DNA of 64,000 nucleotides from Rhodovulum bhavnagarense. Lineage in GTDB: Bacteria; Pseudomonadota; Alphaproteobacteria; Rhodobacterales; Rhodobacteraceae. Position numbers and translations under genes: made by a program. Location: the NCBI RefSeq assembly GCF_004343505.1, contig NZ_SLXU01000002.1:124001-188000 (forward strand), written 5' to 3'. The notes below the pieces were generated by a model. It was given only the letters and a program-made list of their open reading frames with translations, was not told where the DNA came from and searched no databases. Numbering within the stretch: the stretch's first letter is position 1; each line of letters opens with the position of its first letter. Shown piece after piece: positions 25,209 to 32,617 of the stretch.

Positions 25209-27612
25209 CGGCAAACACCTTCAACAGGTCGCTTGGGGCCAGACGGGCCAGCCGCCAGGCGGGCCAGGCCGCCGCCAGCCCCGCCGCGGCCAGTGCCAGC
25301 AAGCCCAGCCACAGCCAGTCGGCGGGAAAGAGATGCATCGGCAATTTCCATCCGAAGGCCGCGACATTGATCACCGCCAAAAGAACCCAGGCCAGGATCA
25401 GCCCAACCGGCACCGCAACCAGCAGCGTCAGCCCCGCCAGCAACATCGCCCGGATCAGTTCCAGCCGCGCCAGCCGCCTCCGCGTAAGACCCAGCGCCCA
25501 GACCGGGGCAAGTTGCGGCAGGCGCATGGTGGACAGCGTCAGCAGGCTGGTGAACATCGCGAACCCTGCGACAGCCATTGTCAGCACGTTCAGCGCACCA
25601 GTTACCAGGAAGGTCCGTTCGAAGACCATCAGCGAGATTTCCTTGACCCGTCCCTGGTCGATCATGCTGTCAGACGGCAGGCCGAATTCCTCGGTCAGCG
25701 CGGTCTTGAGCTCGGGCACGGCGGCCGGGTCGGTGCGGATCGCGTAACGGCGCCGATCGACATCGGGATAAAGCGCGGTCAGGTCGTCGAGCCCGAGGAT
25801 GACCTGTCCCTTAGGATTGCCGTAATCGGCATAGACCCCGACGAGGGCGCGCACTGCCCCACCCGGAAGCGGGACCGTATCGCCCAGCGCAAGATCTGCG
25901 CGTCGCCAGAGCTGTTCGTTCACGATCATGCCCTGGCCGCGGGCAAGCACTTGCCAGGTATCGGCCTCGCCCAGGATCAGCGGCCAGTTGTCTGGATAGG
26001 TGCGGTGATCGGCAACGCCGTAGATTTCTACCGGCCCGCCCAGGATGGTGCCCTCTACCTTCCAGATCGGCAACAGCGCGTCGATGCGTGGCGCCAGCCA
26101 GTCGCGCAGGCGCCGTGCCTCTTCTTGGTCGCGCGCGGTGACATAAAGTTCCGAGGGCAGGCGCTGGTCCAGCCAATCGGTAAAGGTCAGGCGGAAACTG
26201 GCCACCATGGTGCCCACGCCGATATTGGCCGACAGCGCCAGCAACAGCGCCATCAGGGCCAGCGACAGCCCCGGCAGTTGCTGCCGCGTGTCGGCCCAGA
26301 ACCATTGCGCCAGCGCGCCGCGTGCCAACCTGGCGCCGCCCGCCAGCATCAGCGCCAGAATCCCCGGCAGCGCGAGCGCCGCCGAGATCAGTAACGCGCC
26401 CAACAGGATGAAGCCGCCCGCGATCCCCTGCCCGTGAACCGCCGCCAGAACCGCGACCAAGGCCAGGCCACCCGCCGCGATGCCTTGGCGGGCGAGCGCC
26501 CGCGTCGAGGCACGTGCCCAGGCGGTGGGCTGTGCAGGTGCCAAGAGCGGAAGGCGCCAGAGTCGCCAAAGGCTTTGTCCCGCCGCGATGGCTGCGCCAG
26601 CCAGTGCCATGCCAAGCCCGCCCAGCCACCATTCTGGTCTGAGCGACAGGCTGCCCGACACGGTGGCCCCGTAAAGCCCACGCAGGGTGGCGGCGACATC
26701 TGGTAACAGGGCCGCGGCGATCAGGTAGCCCAGCGCGATGCCCACAAGCCCGGCAACCAGCGCCAACAGCACTACCTCGCCCGCCAGCACCACCACGAGG
26801 TCGCGCAGCGGCAGGCCCAGCGCGCGCAAGGTGCGGAACATCGGCCGACGCTGCTCGAACGCGAGGCCGATCGCGGAATGCACAATGAACAACCCCACGG
26901 CGAAGGACAGCAAGCCGAAGGCGGTCAGGTTCAGGTGGAAACTGCCGGTCAGTTGCGCGGAATCGGCCTGTTCGATGGGCGCGCGACGTTCCAGTCCGGG
27001 GGCGATCGCGGCCAGTTCCGGGCGGCTACGCGGCTGGTCTGGCAGGATCAGAAGCCGCGAAAGCCGCCCCTCGGCCCGCAACAGCGACTGCGCGATGCCG
27101 ATATCGGTGAACAGAAGTCCCGGCGCCATGCCTTCGGCGGCCGCCAGCGGTGGCAGGCCCACCACGCCCGTCAGCGCCGCCACGGTTTCGGGGGCGCCAT
27201 AGGCAAGGCCGGGCGGGGCGAGAAAGTCGGTGATGCGGGTTTCGTCCAGTATCATGCCGGGCAGGGCACTCCGCGGCGCCGTAAAGGGATCGAGCCCCAC
27301 GATCTGTACCGAGATGCCTGCGCGCGACCATTGCCCCTCCAGCAGCGGCGATACCTGCCAGCCGGCGCGGCGCAGGCTGACAAAGATATCCTGGTCGAGA
27401 TGGGGCAGGCCCCGCGCGGGCACCAGGCTTTCCAGCCGGTCCTGTCCCAGAACGCCCGCCGCGCGCGCGTAACTTGCACGCGCCTCGGCGTTGATGGCCT
27501 GCACCCCCGACCACAAGGCCGTGGCCAGTGCCAGCCCCAGCAACAGCGTCGCCAGTTGCAGCGGGTGCCGCCGCCAATGCGCCAACAGCGCGGAAAGGGC
27601 GACGCGCCGCAT
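25198..27612 (-). CDS. FtsX-like ABC permease (AttFG-type)
   Basis: Membrane subunit of an ABC exporter/extractor, 804 residues. It has an N-terminal segment (LQLATLLLGLALATALWSGV), a large periplasmic domain, then a first FtsX core from about residue 225. A middle membrane cluster is near residues 380-430. A second periplasmic domain follows, with a C-terminal FtsX core near residues 680-790 ending in PAWRLARLAPSDLLKVFADE. Start and stop overlap the neighbouring genes (TGATG with the ATPase). In Agrobacterium the two permease halves AttF and AttG are separate; here both lie in one polypeptide. Confidence 0.9.
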   Translation of the reverse strand: MRRVALSALLAHWRRHPLQLATLLLGLALATALWSGVQAINAEARASYARAAGVLGQDRLESLVPARGLPHLDQDIFVSLRRAGWQVSPLLEGQWSRAGISVQIVGLDPFTAPRSALPGMILDETRITDFLAPPGLAYGAPETVAALTGVVGLPPLAAAEGMAPGLLFTDIGIAQSLLRAEGRLSRLLILPDQPRSRPELAAIAPGLERRAPIEQADSAQLTGSFHLNLTAFGLLSFAVGLFIVHSAIGLAFEQRRPMFRTLRALGLPLRDLVVVLAGEVVLLALVAGLVGIALGYLIAAALLPDVAATLRGLYGATVSGSLSLRPEWWLGGLGMALAGAAIAAGQSLWRLWRLPLLAPAQPTAWARASTRALARQGIAAGGLALVAVLAAVHGQGIAGGFILLGALLISAALALPGILALMLAGGARLARGALAQWFWADTRQQLPGLSLALMALLLALSANIGVGTMVASFRLTFTDWLDQRLPSELYVTARDQEEARRLRDWLAPRIDALLPIWKVEGTILGGPVEIYGVADHRTYPDNWPLILGEADTWQVLARGQGMIVNEQLWRRADLALGDTVPLPGGAVRALVGVYADYGNPKGQVILGLDDLTALYPDVDRRRYAIRTDPAAVPELKTALTEEFGLPSDSMIDQGRVKEISLMVFERTFLVTGALNVLTMAVAGFAMFTSLLTLSTMRLPQLAPVWALGLTRRRLARLELIRAMLLAGLTLLVAVPVGLILAWVLLAVINVAAFGWKLPMHLFPADWLWLGLLALAAAGLAAAWPAWRLARLAPSDLLKVFADER

Positions 27613-28268
27613 CACGCCAGCCGGCCGCCCGTCAATCGCACCCGTCGGCCCAGTCGCCCGGCCAGGCGCGGCGAATGGGTGACCATCAACAACCCCGCCC
27701 CGCTTTCCGCGACAAGCTCCAGCATCAGGTCGAGAACGGCATCGCCCGTGGCCTCGTCGAGATTGCCGGTGGGTTCGTCGGCCAGGATCAGTGCAGGGCG
27801 GGCGGCAAGCGCGCGTCCGATCGCGACGCGCTGTTGCTGACCACCAGATAGCTGTTCGGGATAGCGGTCATGCAAGCCCTCAAGCCCCAGTCGCATGGCC
27901 AGTTCGCCGCACCAGTCCGGGTCATCGCGTCCCGACAGCCGCGCCTGGAAGGCGAGGTTGGCGCGAACCGTAAGCGAGGGGATCAGGTTGAACTGTTGAA
28001 AGATCAACCCGACCGTTCCACGGCGCAGCCCGGCCAGGGTCGCGTCATCTGCCCGCGCAAGATCGCAGCCGACAACCACGATCCTCCCGGCATCTGGCCG
28101 GTCAAGACCCGCGCACAGGTGCAGGCAGGTGCTCTTGCCCGAACCGGATTCGCCCGTAAGCGCCACCGTCTCGCCCGCCTCAAGCGACAGGCTGACCCCG
28201 CGCAGCACGGCGACACGGCTGCCACCGCTGACATGGGACTTCTCGACATTCTCGATATTCAGCAGCAT
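27612..28268 (-). CDS. ABC transporter ATPase, LolD/MacB type (AttE-like)
   Basis: ATPase of 218 residues serving the downstream FtsX permease. Walker A is GESGSGKST, the Q-loop region IFQQFNLIPSLTVRANL, the signature LSGGQQQRVAIGRA, Walker B LILADEPTGNLDE and the H-loop VTHS. The start is an ATG at 28268. It is the first gene of an ATPase-permease-AttH-FMN protein cluster whose members all overlap. The second transporter of this class in the window is ybbA-ybbP at 16515-19729. Confidence 0.92.
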   Translation of the reverse strand: MLLNIENVEKSHVSGGSRVAVLRGVSLSLEAGETVALTGESGSGKSTCLHLCAGLDRPDAGRIVVVGCDLARADDATLAGLRRGTVGLIFQQFNLIPSLTVRANLAFQARLSGRDDPDWCGELAMRLGLEGLHDRYPEQLSGGQQQRVAIGRALAARPALILADEPTGNLDEATGDAVLDLMLELVAESGAGLLMVTHSPRLAGRLGRRVRLTGGRLA

Positions 28269-28352
28269 TGCCCGGCCCTTTCCTGCCGCGTCTATCTAGC
28301 GCGGCAGGCGCCGGGGCACAGCCCATGCAGGGCGCGGCAAGGCGTCCGCTTT

Positions 28353-28742
28353 CTAGGGGCGCTCGCGGATACGGCTCTTGGAAAAGATGCGTGGGGTTGG
28401 GGCGGCCGGTTGCGGCGGCTCGGTATGGGCCCAGACCGACAACCGGATATCGGGCCCGCCCAGACGTGTCGAGGTGACGTTGACGATGCGTACCCGCGGC
28501 TGGTCGCCCCGCCCCAGGATCGGTGCGACCAGCCCGGTCGCCGTCGGGCCCAGATGACCCAGCCGCACCCAGCGTGGCCGCCTGAAGGCGCGAAACGGCA
28601 CCGGGCGCGCACGGGCAAGGACTGCGATCTTGCCATCCGTCTCGGTCTGCAATCTCAGCGGATCGCCCGGACCCAGACCCAACCTGTCCGGATCGCCGGT
28701 CAGCCCGACCACCGCGACGCTGTGAATGATCACCTGCATCAT
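28353..28742 (-). CDS. Small protein with a HIRAN-like domain (tentative)
   Basis: Protein of 129 residues not recognised with certainty. The pattern VVGLTGDPDRLGLGPGDPLR, then KIAVLARARPVPF and RLGHLGPTATGLVAPIL, follows the HIRAN layout (Gly-rich first strand, G-D-x-L, A-I-A-V, L-G-x-L-P). HIRAN domains bind 3' DNA ends or accompany repair enzymes. The C-terminal 30 residues are Pro-rich and probably disordered. The start could be either of two adjacent ATGs (28742 or 28739); the RBS is weak. It lies 84 bp upstream of the ABC ATPase gene on the same strand. Confidence 0.5.
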   Translation of the reverse strand: MMQVIIHSVAVVGLTGDPDRLGLGPGDPLRLQTETDGKIAVLARARPVPFRAFRRPRWVRLGHLGPTATGLVAPILGRGDQPRVRIVNVTSTRLGGPDIRLSVWAHTEPPQPAAPTPRIFSKSRIRERP

Positions 28743-28852
28743 CTGCGTTCTACCCGTTTCTTGAAAGTATTTCCCGACCCATCCTTGCAGGAGGGCCGTT
28801 CTGCTCGTTTTTCAACAGGGTAGTGCGTCGATACCGATTCCAGAAGGGCTGT

Positions 28853-29101
28853 TCAGCCTTCGGCCTGCGGGCGGGTGGGAATCCGCCGAGCCAGCAATTC
28901 ACCCAGCACGCGATTGGCGGGATTGCGGCTGTCGACCGCGGCGCGCAGGGCCTCTGCCACAAGGCCCTCGGAGGCATCGGGATCCTCGATCTCGAAAAGA
29001 AATCGACGTCCCCCAGTATCGCATATGACCTGCTTGCGGCCGAAAAGCATACGCAGCCCCAAGCAGGACCGGCCGTCGCGGCTGTGAAAAACGATACTCA
29101 T
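28853..29101 (-). CDS. Hypothetical protein, 82 residues
   Basis: Unknown small cytoplasmic protein starting MSIVFHSRDGRSCLGLRMLF. I preferred the ATG at 29101 because GGAGA lies 7 bases upstream; the frame is open 31 more codons. The first half looks like a short beta-rich unit (QVICDTGGRRFLFEIEDPD). The second half is helical (GLVAEALRAAVDSRNPANRV). No motif is recognised. A 242-bp gap upstream contains a perfect palindrome (29199-29213) that could be its operator. Confidence 0.6.
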   Translation of the reverse strand: MSIVFHSRDGRSCLGLRMLFGRKQVICDTGGRRFLFEIEDPDASEGLVAEALRAAVDSRNPANRVLGELLARRIPTRPQAEG

Positions 29102-29198
29102 CAAGGTCTCCAGCGTGAGAACAACCACACCATTCTTTGTGTTTTTGGGCGTTAAACCAGAGCCTTGCAGACCAGCATCGATTACCTGTGGCAATAGG

Positions 29199-29213
29199 GC
29201 AACTGAAAGTTGC
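29199..29213. promoter_or_regulatory. Palindrome upstream of the 82-residue protein gene
   Basis: GCAACTGAAAGTTGC is a perfect 6-3-6 inverted repeat, and it extends imperfectly outward to ATAG/CTAT. It lies about 100 bp upstream of the gene at 28853-29101 in an AT-richer part of the gap. The size and symmetry fit a dimeric repressor site; no regulator is assigned. Confidence 0.45.
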
Positions 29214-29343
29214 TATTATGGCGCAGGGCATATGCCCAAATGGATGCGTCTCGGCGCCTTTGGGTATATACTCATCTCTTCGGTGTGTGCTCGGGCGTAT
29301 TCGTGCCGTGCTGCGGGGCGTCTCGGCCCCGGCGCGAGTCGCG

Positions 29344-29982
29344 CTATGCCTGGCCGTAGCCGCGGGTGAACTGCGCAACTGCTTCGGCCAATTGATTCTC
29401 GTTCAAAAGCGGCGGATCGCCGATCAAGAGCGCGCCGTGATATTGCCGCGCCAGCGCCTCGACCTCCACGGCCAGCCACATCGCCTTGTCCAGGCTCGCC
29501 TCGGCGGCCAGCATCCCGTGATGGGCCATCAGGCAGGCCTTGCGCCCCTCCAGCGCCTCGATGATCCGGTCCGACAGCTCCTGGGTGCCGAAGGTGGCAT
29601 AGGGCGCGCAGCGGATGTTCTCGCCCCCCGCGGCGGCAACCATGTAATGCACCGCCGGGATCTCCATGTGCATGATCGCCAGGGTCGTGCAGTAGGGGGC
29701 GTGGGCATGGACCACCGCGCCCAACTCGGGCCGGGCGCGCAGGATGTCGAGGTGAAAGCGCCACTCGCTGGAGGGTTTGCGCCCCCCGTGCGGCGTGCCG
29801 TCCATGTCCAGGCGCACGATGTCCTCGGGCACCAGATCCTCGTAGGGGATGGAACTGGGGGTGATCAGGATGTCATCGCCCACCCGCACGCTGATATTGC
29901 CCGACGTGCCCTGGTTCAGGCCGACGGTATTCATCTTGAGGCAGGCCGCGATGATGGCCTTGCGGGTGTCCAGATCGTCCAT
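29344..29982 (-). CDS. Class II aldolase/adducin family protein (L-fuculose-phosphate aldolase-like)
   Basis: Zinc-dependent aldolase-type protein, 212 residues. The N-terminal substrate loop is GLNQGTSGNISVRVGDDILI. The zinc ligands are in VVHAHAPYCTTLA (two His) and the third is in LMAHHGMLA. The acid residue lies in the SSEWRFHLDIL segment. Relatives split fuculose, rhamnulose or methylthioribulose phosphates, or act as decarboxylases; the substrate is not clear. AAGGAG lies 9 bases before the ATG. It is 27 bp downstream of the Lrp gene on the same strand, so the regulator and aldolase may be co-transcribed. Confidence 0.88.
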   Translation of the reverse strand: MDDLDTRKAIIAACLKMNTVGLNQGTSGNISVRVGDDILITPSSIPYEDLVPEDIVRLDMDGTPHGGRKPSSEWRFHLDILRARPELGAVVHAHAPYCTTLAIMHMEIPAVHYMVAAAGGENIRCAPYATFGTQELSDRIIEALEGRKACLMAHHGMLAAEASLDKAMWLAVEVEALARQYHGALLIGDPPLLNENQLAEAVAQFTRGYGQA

Positions 29983-30009
29983 GCTGCGCTCCTTGGCGGT
30001 GTGGTCGTG

Positions 30010-30474
30010 CTATAACGGCAAGGCGGTGGTCTTGAACACCGTCCGCAGCGCGAAAGAGGACTGCATCCGCGCCACGCCCGGCAGGCGCGTGAGGTGCTGG
30101 CGGTGGATGCGGGCGAAATCCTCGCTGTCCTCGGCCACGACCTTCAGGATGTAATCCGCGCTGCCTGCCATCAGGTGGCATTCCAGCACATCGGGCACGC
30201 GCGCAACGGCCTTTTCAAAGGCTTCGAGTATATCGTCGCTCTGGCCCGACAGGGTGATTTCGACAAAGACGGTGGTCGGGCGGCCCAGCTTGCGCGCATC
30301 CAGCAACGCGACGTAATCGCGGATCAGGCCCGAGGCCTCCAGCCGCTGCACGCGCCGGTGGCAGGCCGAGGGCGAAAGGTTCACCCGCTCGCTGAGCTCC
30401 GCATTGGAAATGCGACCCTGTTTCTGTAGAACAGTCAGCAGGCGGCGGTCGGTATTGTCAAGCTGCAAGCGCAC
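30010..30474 (-). CDS. Lrp/AsnC family transcriptional regulator (AldR-like)
   Basis: DNA-binding amino-acid sensor, 154 residues. An N-terminal winged helix-turn-helix (LDNTDRRLLTVLQKQGRISN, then LSPSACHRRVQRLEASGLI) is followed by the RAM ligand domain (ECHLMAGSADYILKVVAED). It starts at a GTG at 30474. It is divergent from alanine dehydrogenase across 129 bp, the classic AldR-ald arrangement. I infer that it activates ald in response to alanine. The RAM domain has the usual glycine-aspartate loop (GSADY). Confidence 0.92.
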   Translation of the reverse strand: MRLQLDNTDRRLLTVLQKQGRISNAELSERVNLSPSACHRRVQRLEASGLIRDYVALLDARKLGRPTTVFVEITLSGQSDDILEAFEKAVARVPDVLECHLMAGSADYILKVVAEDSEDFARIHRQHLTRLPGVARMQSSFALRTVFKTTALPL

Positions 30475-30603
30475 GCAAGAACTTTCGGTCGAATGCGGGT
30501 TTGACGCAAGATTTCACCTCTGGCCCGCCGGTGCAAGCGGCGCTTTTCAAAGCTTTTGTTCGCGCCCTGCGGCATCCTGTCATCACGGGAAAGGGAGAAC
30601 CGC

Positions 30604-31713
30604 ATGCGCATCGGATGCCCGACAGAAATCAAGCCACAGGAATATCGCGTCGGCCTCACCCCCAACGCCGCGCGCGAGGCGGTGGACCATGGCCACGAGG
30701 TTCTGATCCAGACCGACGCCGGGCTGGGTGCGGGATTCACCGATGCCGATTACACCGCCGCGGGGGCGGCGGTCGTGGATACGGCCGAGGAAATCTTCGC
30801 CCGGTCCGATCTGATCGTGAAGGTCAAGGAACCGCAGGCCGCAGAGCGCGCGCATCTGCGCGAGGGTCAGGTTCTTTTCACCTACCTGCATCTTGCCCCC
30901 GACCCCGACCAGACCCGCGACCTGCTGGCCTGCGGCGTGACCGCCATTGCCTATGAAACCGTGACCGATGCGGCGGGCGGCCTGCCGCTCTTGGCGCCGA
31001 TGTCCGAGGTCGCCGGGCGTCTGGCCCCGCAGATGGGCGCCTGGGCCTTGCAGAAGGCGAACGGCGGGCGCGGCACGCTGATGGGCGGCGTGCCCGGCGT
31101 CGGCCCGGCCGAGGTGGTGGTGATCGGCGGCGGGGTCGTGGGAACCCACGCGGCGCGGGTTGCGGCGGGCATGGGCGCGGACGTCACCGTGCTGGACCGG
31201 TCACTGCCACGCCTGCGCTATCTCGACGACGTGTTCGGCGGACGCATCCGCACGGTCTATTCCTCGGGCGGCGCGCTGGCGCGGCTGCTGGACCAGGCCG
31301 ATCTGGTGGTGGGGGCGGTGCTGATCCCCGGCGCCGAAACACCCAGGCTGGTGCACCGCGCGGACCTTGCCAGGATGAAATCCGGCGCGGTGCTGCTGGA
31401 TGTCGCCATCGACCAGGGCGGATGCTTCGAAACCTCGCACCCCACCACCCACGAAGATCCGATCTTCGCCGTGGACGGCATCGTGCACTACTGCGTCGCC
31501 AACATGCCCGGGGCCGTGCCGCGCACCGCGACAATCGCGCTGGGCAATGCGACGATGCCCTACATGCTGGCTCTGGCGGACAAGGGCTGGCGCCAGGCCT
31601 GCACCGATGACCCGCACCTTCTGGCCGGTCTCAATACCCATGCCGGCCTGCTGACGAATGACGCGGTAGGCCGCGCGCAGGGCATCGAGGCGCGCTCGCC
31701 GCGGATGACCTGA
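30604..31713 (+). CDS. ald: Alanine dehydrogenase
   Basis: NAD-dependent reversible deamination of L-alanine to pyruvate and ammonia. The 369-residue protein begins MRIGCPTEIKPQEYRVGLTP, the family start. It contains VKVKEPQ (substrate lysine), MSEVAGRLAPQMGA and the NAD-binding VVVIGGGVVGTHAARVAAGMG. The C-terminal signature region is NMPGAVPRTATIALGNATMP. The frame is open 16 codons upstream, but GGGAGA precedes the ATG at 30604. Regulated most likely by the divergent Lrp protein. Confidence 0.96.
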   Translation: MRIGCPTEIKPQEYRVGLTPNAAREAVDHGHEVLIQTDAGLGAGFTDADYTAAGAAVVDTAEEIFARSDLIVKVKEPQAAERAHLREGQVLFTYLHLAPDPDQTRDLLACGVTAIAYETVTDAAGGLPLLAPMSEVAGRLAPQMGAWALQKANGGRGTLMGGVPGVGPAEVVVIGGGVVGTHAARVAAGMGADVTVLDRSLPRLRYLDDVFGGRIRTVYSSGGALARLLDQADLVVGAVLIPGAETPRLVHRADLARMKSGAVLLDVAIDQGGCFETSHPTTHEDPIFAVDGIVHYCVANMPGAVPRTATIALGNATMPYMLALADKGWRQACTDDPHLLAGLNTHAGLLTNDAVGRAQGIEARSPRMT

Positions 31714-31760
31714 CACGGCATTGACCGTACCGCGCCGGTGCAGCGCGCTGCCGCTGCCTG

Positions 31761-31784
31761 CTTCTTCTTGGTCAAAATACCCGG
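31761..31784. repeat. Dispersed intergenic CTTCTTCTTGG...AAATACCC element, copy in the ald-GST gap
   Basis: CTTCTTCTTGGTCA followed by AAATACCCGG, 47 bases past the ald stop and about 75 bases before the GST gene. Same family as the copies at 2677, 10193-10260, 13239-13280 and 35048. No inverted partner is seen here. Confidence 0.75.
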
Positions 31785-31858
31785 TGCGGGTGCCTTCGGC
31801 GCCCCCCTTCCATCTTGCGCTCAAACCGCTATCACGGGGCCGGACAAAGGAGGCCCCG

Positions 31859-32560
31859 ATGACCGATCTGACTGATTTTCCGATCACGCGGCACTGGCCG
31901 CCGCGCAATCCCGCCGCGATCCAGCTTTATTCCTTTCCCACGCCCAACGGCGTGAAAGTATCCATCATGCTGGAGGAAACCGGCCTGCCCTATGAGGCGC
32001 ACAAGGTGGACATCAACACGGGCGACCAGTTTTCCGACGCCTTCACCTCGCTCAACCCCAACGGCAAGATCCCCGCGATCATTGATCCCGACGGGCCGGA
32101 CGGCGCACCTGTCGGCCTGTTCGAAAGCGGCGCGATCCTGATCTACCTGGCCGAGAAGACGGGAATGTTGCTGCCAGCCGATCCGCGCGCACGGGCCGAG
32201 GTGCTGCAATGGTTGATGTTCCAGATGGGCGGCATCGGGCCGATGTTCGGGCAGATGGGGTTCTTCGTGAAATTCGGCGGCAAGGACGTGGCCGATCCGA
32301 TCCCGCGCACCCGTTACGTGACCGAGGCAAAACGGCTGATGGGCGTTCTGGACAAACGGCTTGAGGGGCGCGACTGGGTCTGTGGCGACTATTCCATCGC
32401 CGATATCGCGATTGCGCCCTGGCTGCGTGCGGTGCTGGTGGGCTATCAGGCGCGCGAGATCGTGGGCTGGGACGATTTCGCCAACCTGCCCGCCTATCTG
32501 GACCGCTTTCTTGCCCGCGATGCGGTGGCGCGCGGCCTTGTCCAGCCGCCGCGGGACTGA
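31859..32560 (+). CDS. Glutathione S-transferase (YghU/YfcG-like, Nu class)
   Basis: Glutathione-binding protein, 233 residues. The thioredoxin-like N-domain has QLYSFPTPNGVKVSIMLEET, LNPNGKIPAI with the conserved cis-Pro, and the glutathione gamma-glutamyl site LFESGAILIYLAEKTG. The helical C-domain includes CGDYSIADIAIAPWL. The N-terminal PTPNG segment is typical of YghU/Ure2-like disulfide-bond oxidoreductases rather than classical conjugating GSTs. An AAAGGAGG-like RBS lies before the ATG at 31859. It is a single-gene unit. Confidence 0.92.
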   Translation: MTDLTDFPITRHWPPRNPAAIQLYSFPTPNGVKVSIMLEETGLPYEAHKVDINTGDQFSDAFTSLNPNGKIPAIIDPDGPDGAPVGLFESGAILIYLAEKTGMLLPADPRARAEVLQWLMFQMGGIGPMFGQMGFFVKFGGKDVADPIPRTRYVTEAKRLMGVLDKRLEGRDWVCGDYSIADIAIAPWLRAVLVGYQAREIVGWDDFANLPAYLDRFLARDAVARGLVQPPRD

Positions 32561-32617
32561 GCGCGCACCGACCGGGTGCCCCCCCCGCAAACCGCATGGG
32601 CCGACGGGGGGCCACCC

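Noticed and set aside
25333-26394. A 353-codon plus-strand frame opposite the FtsX permease gene
   Set aside because: Antisense to a clear membrane protein; composition is low-complexity Gln/Arg/His.
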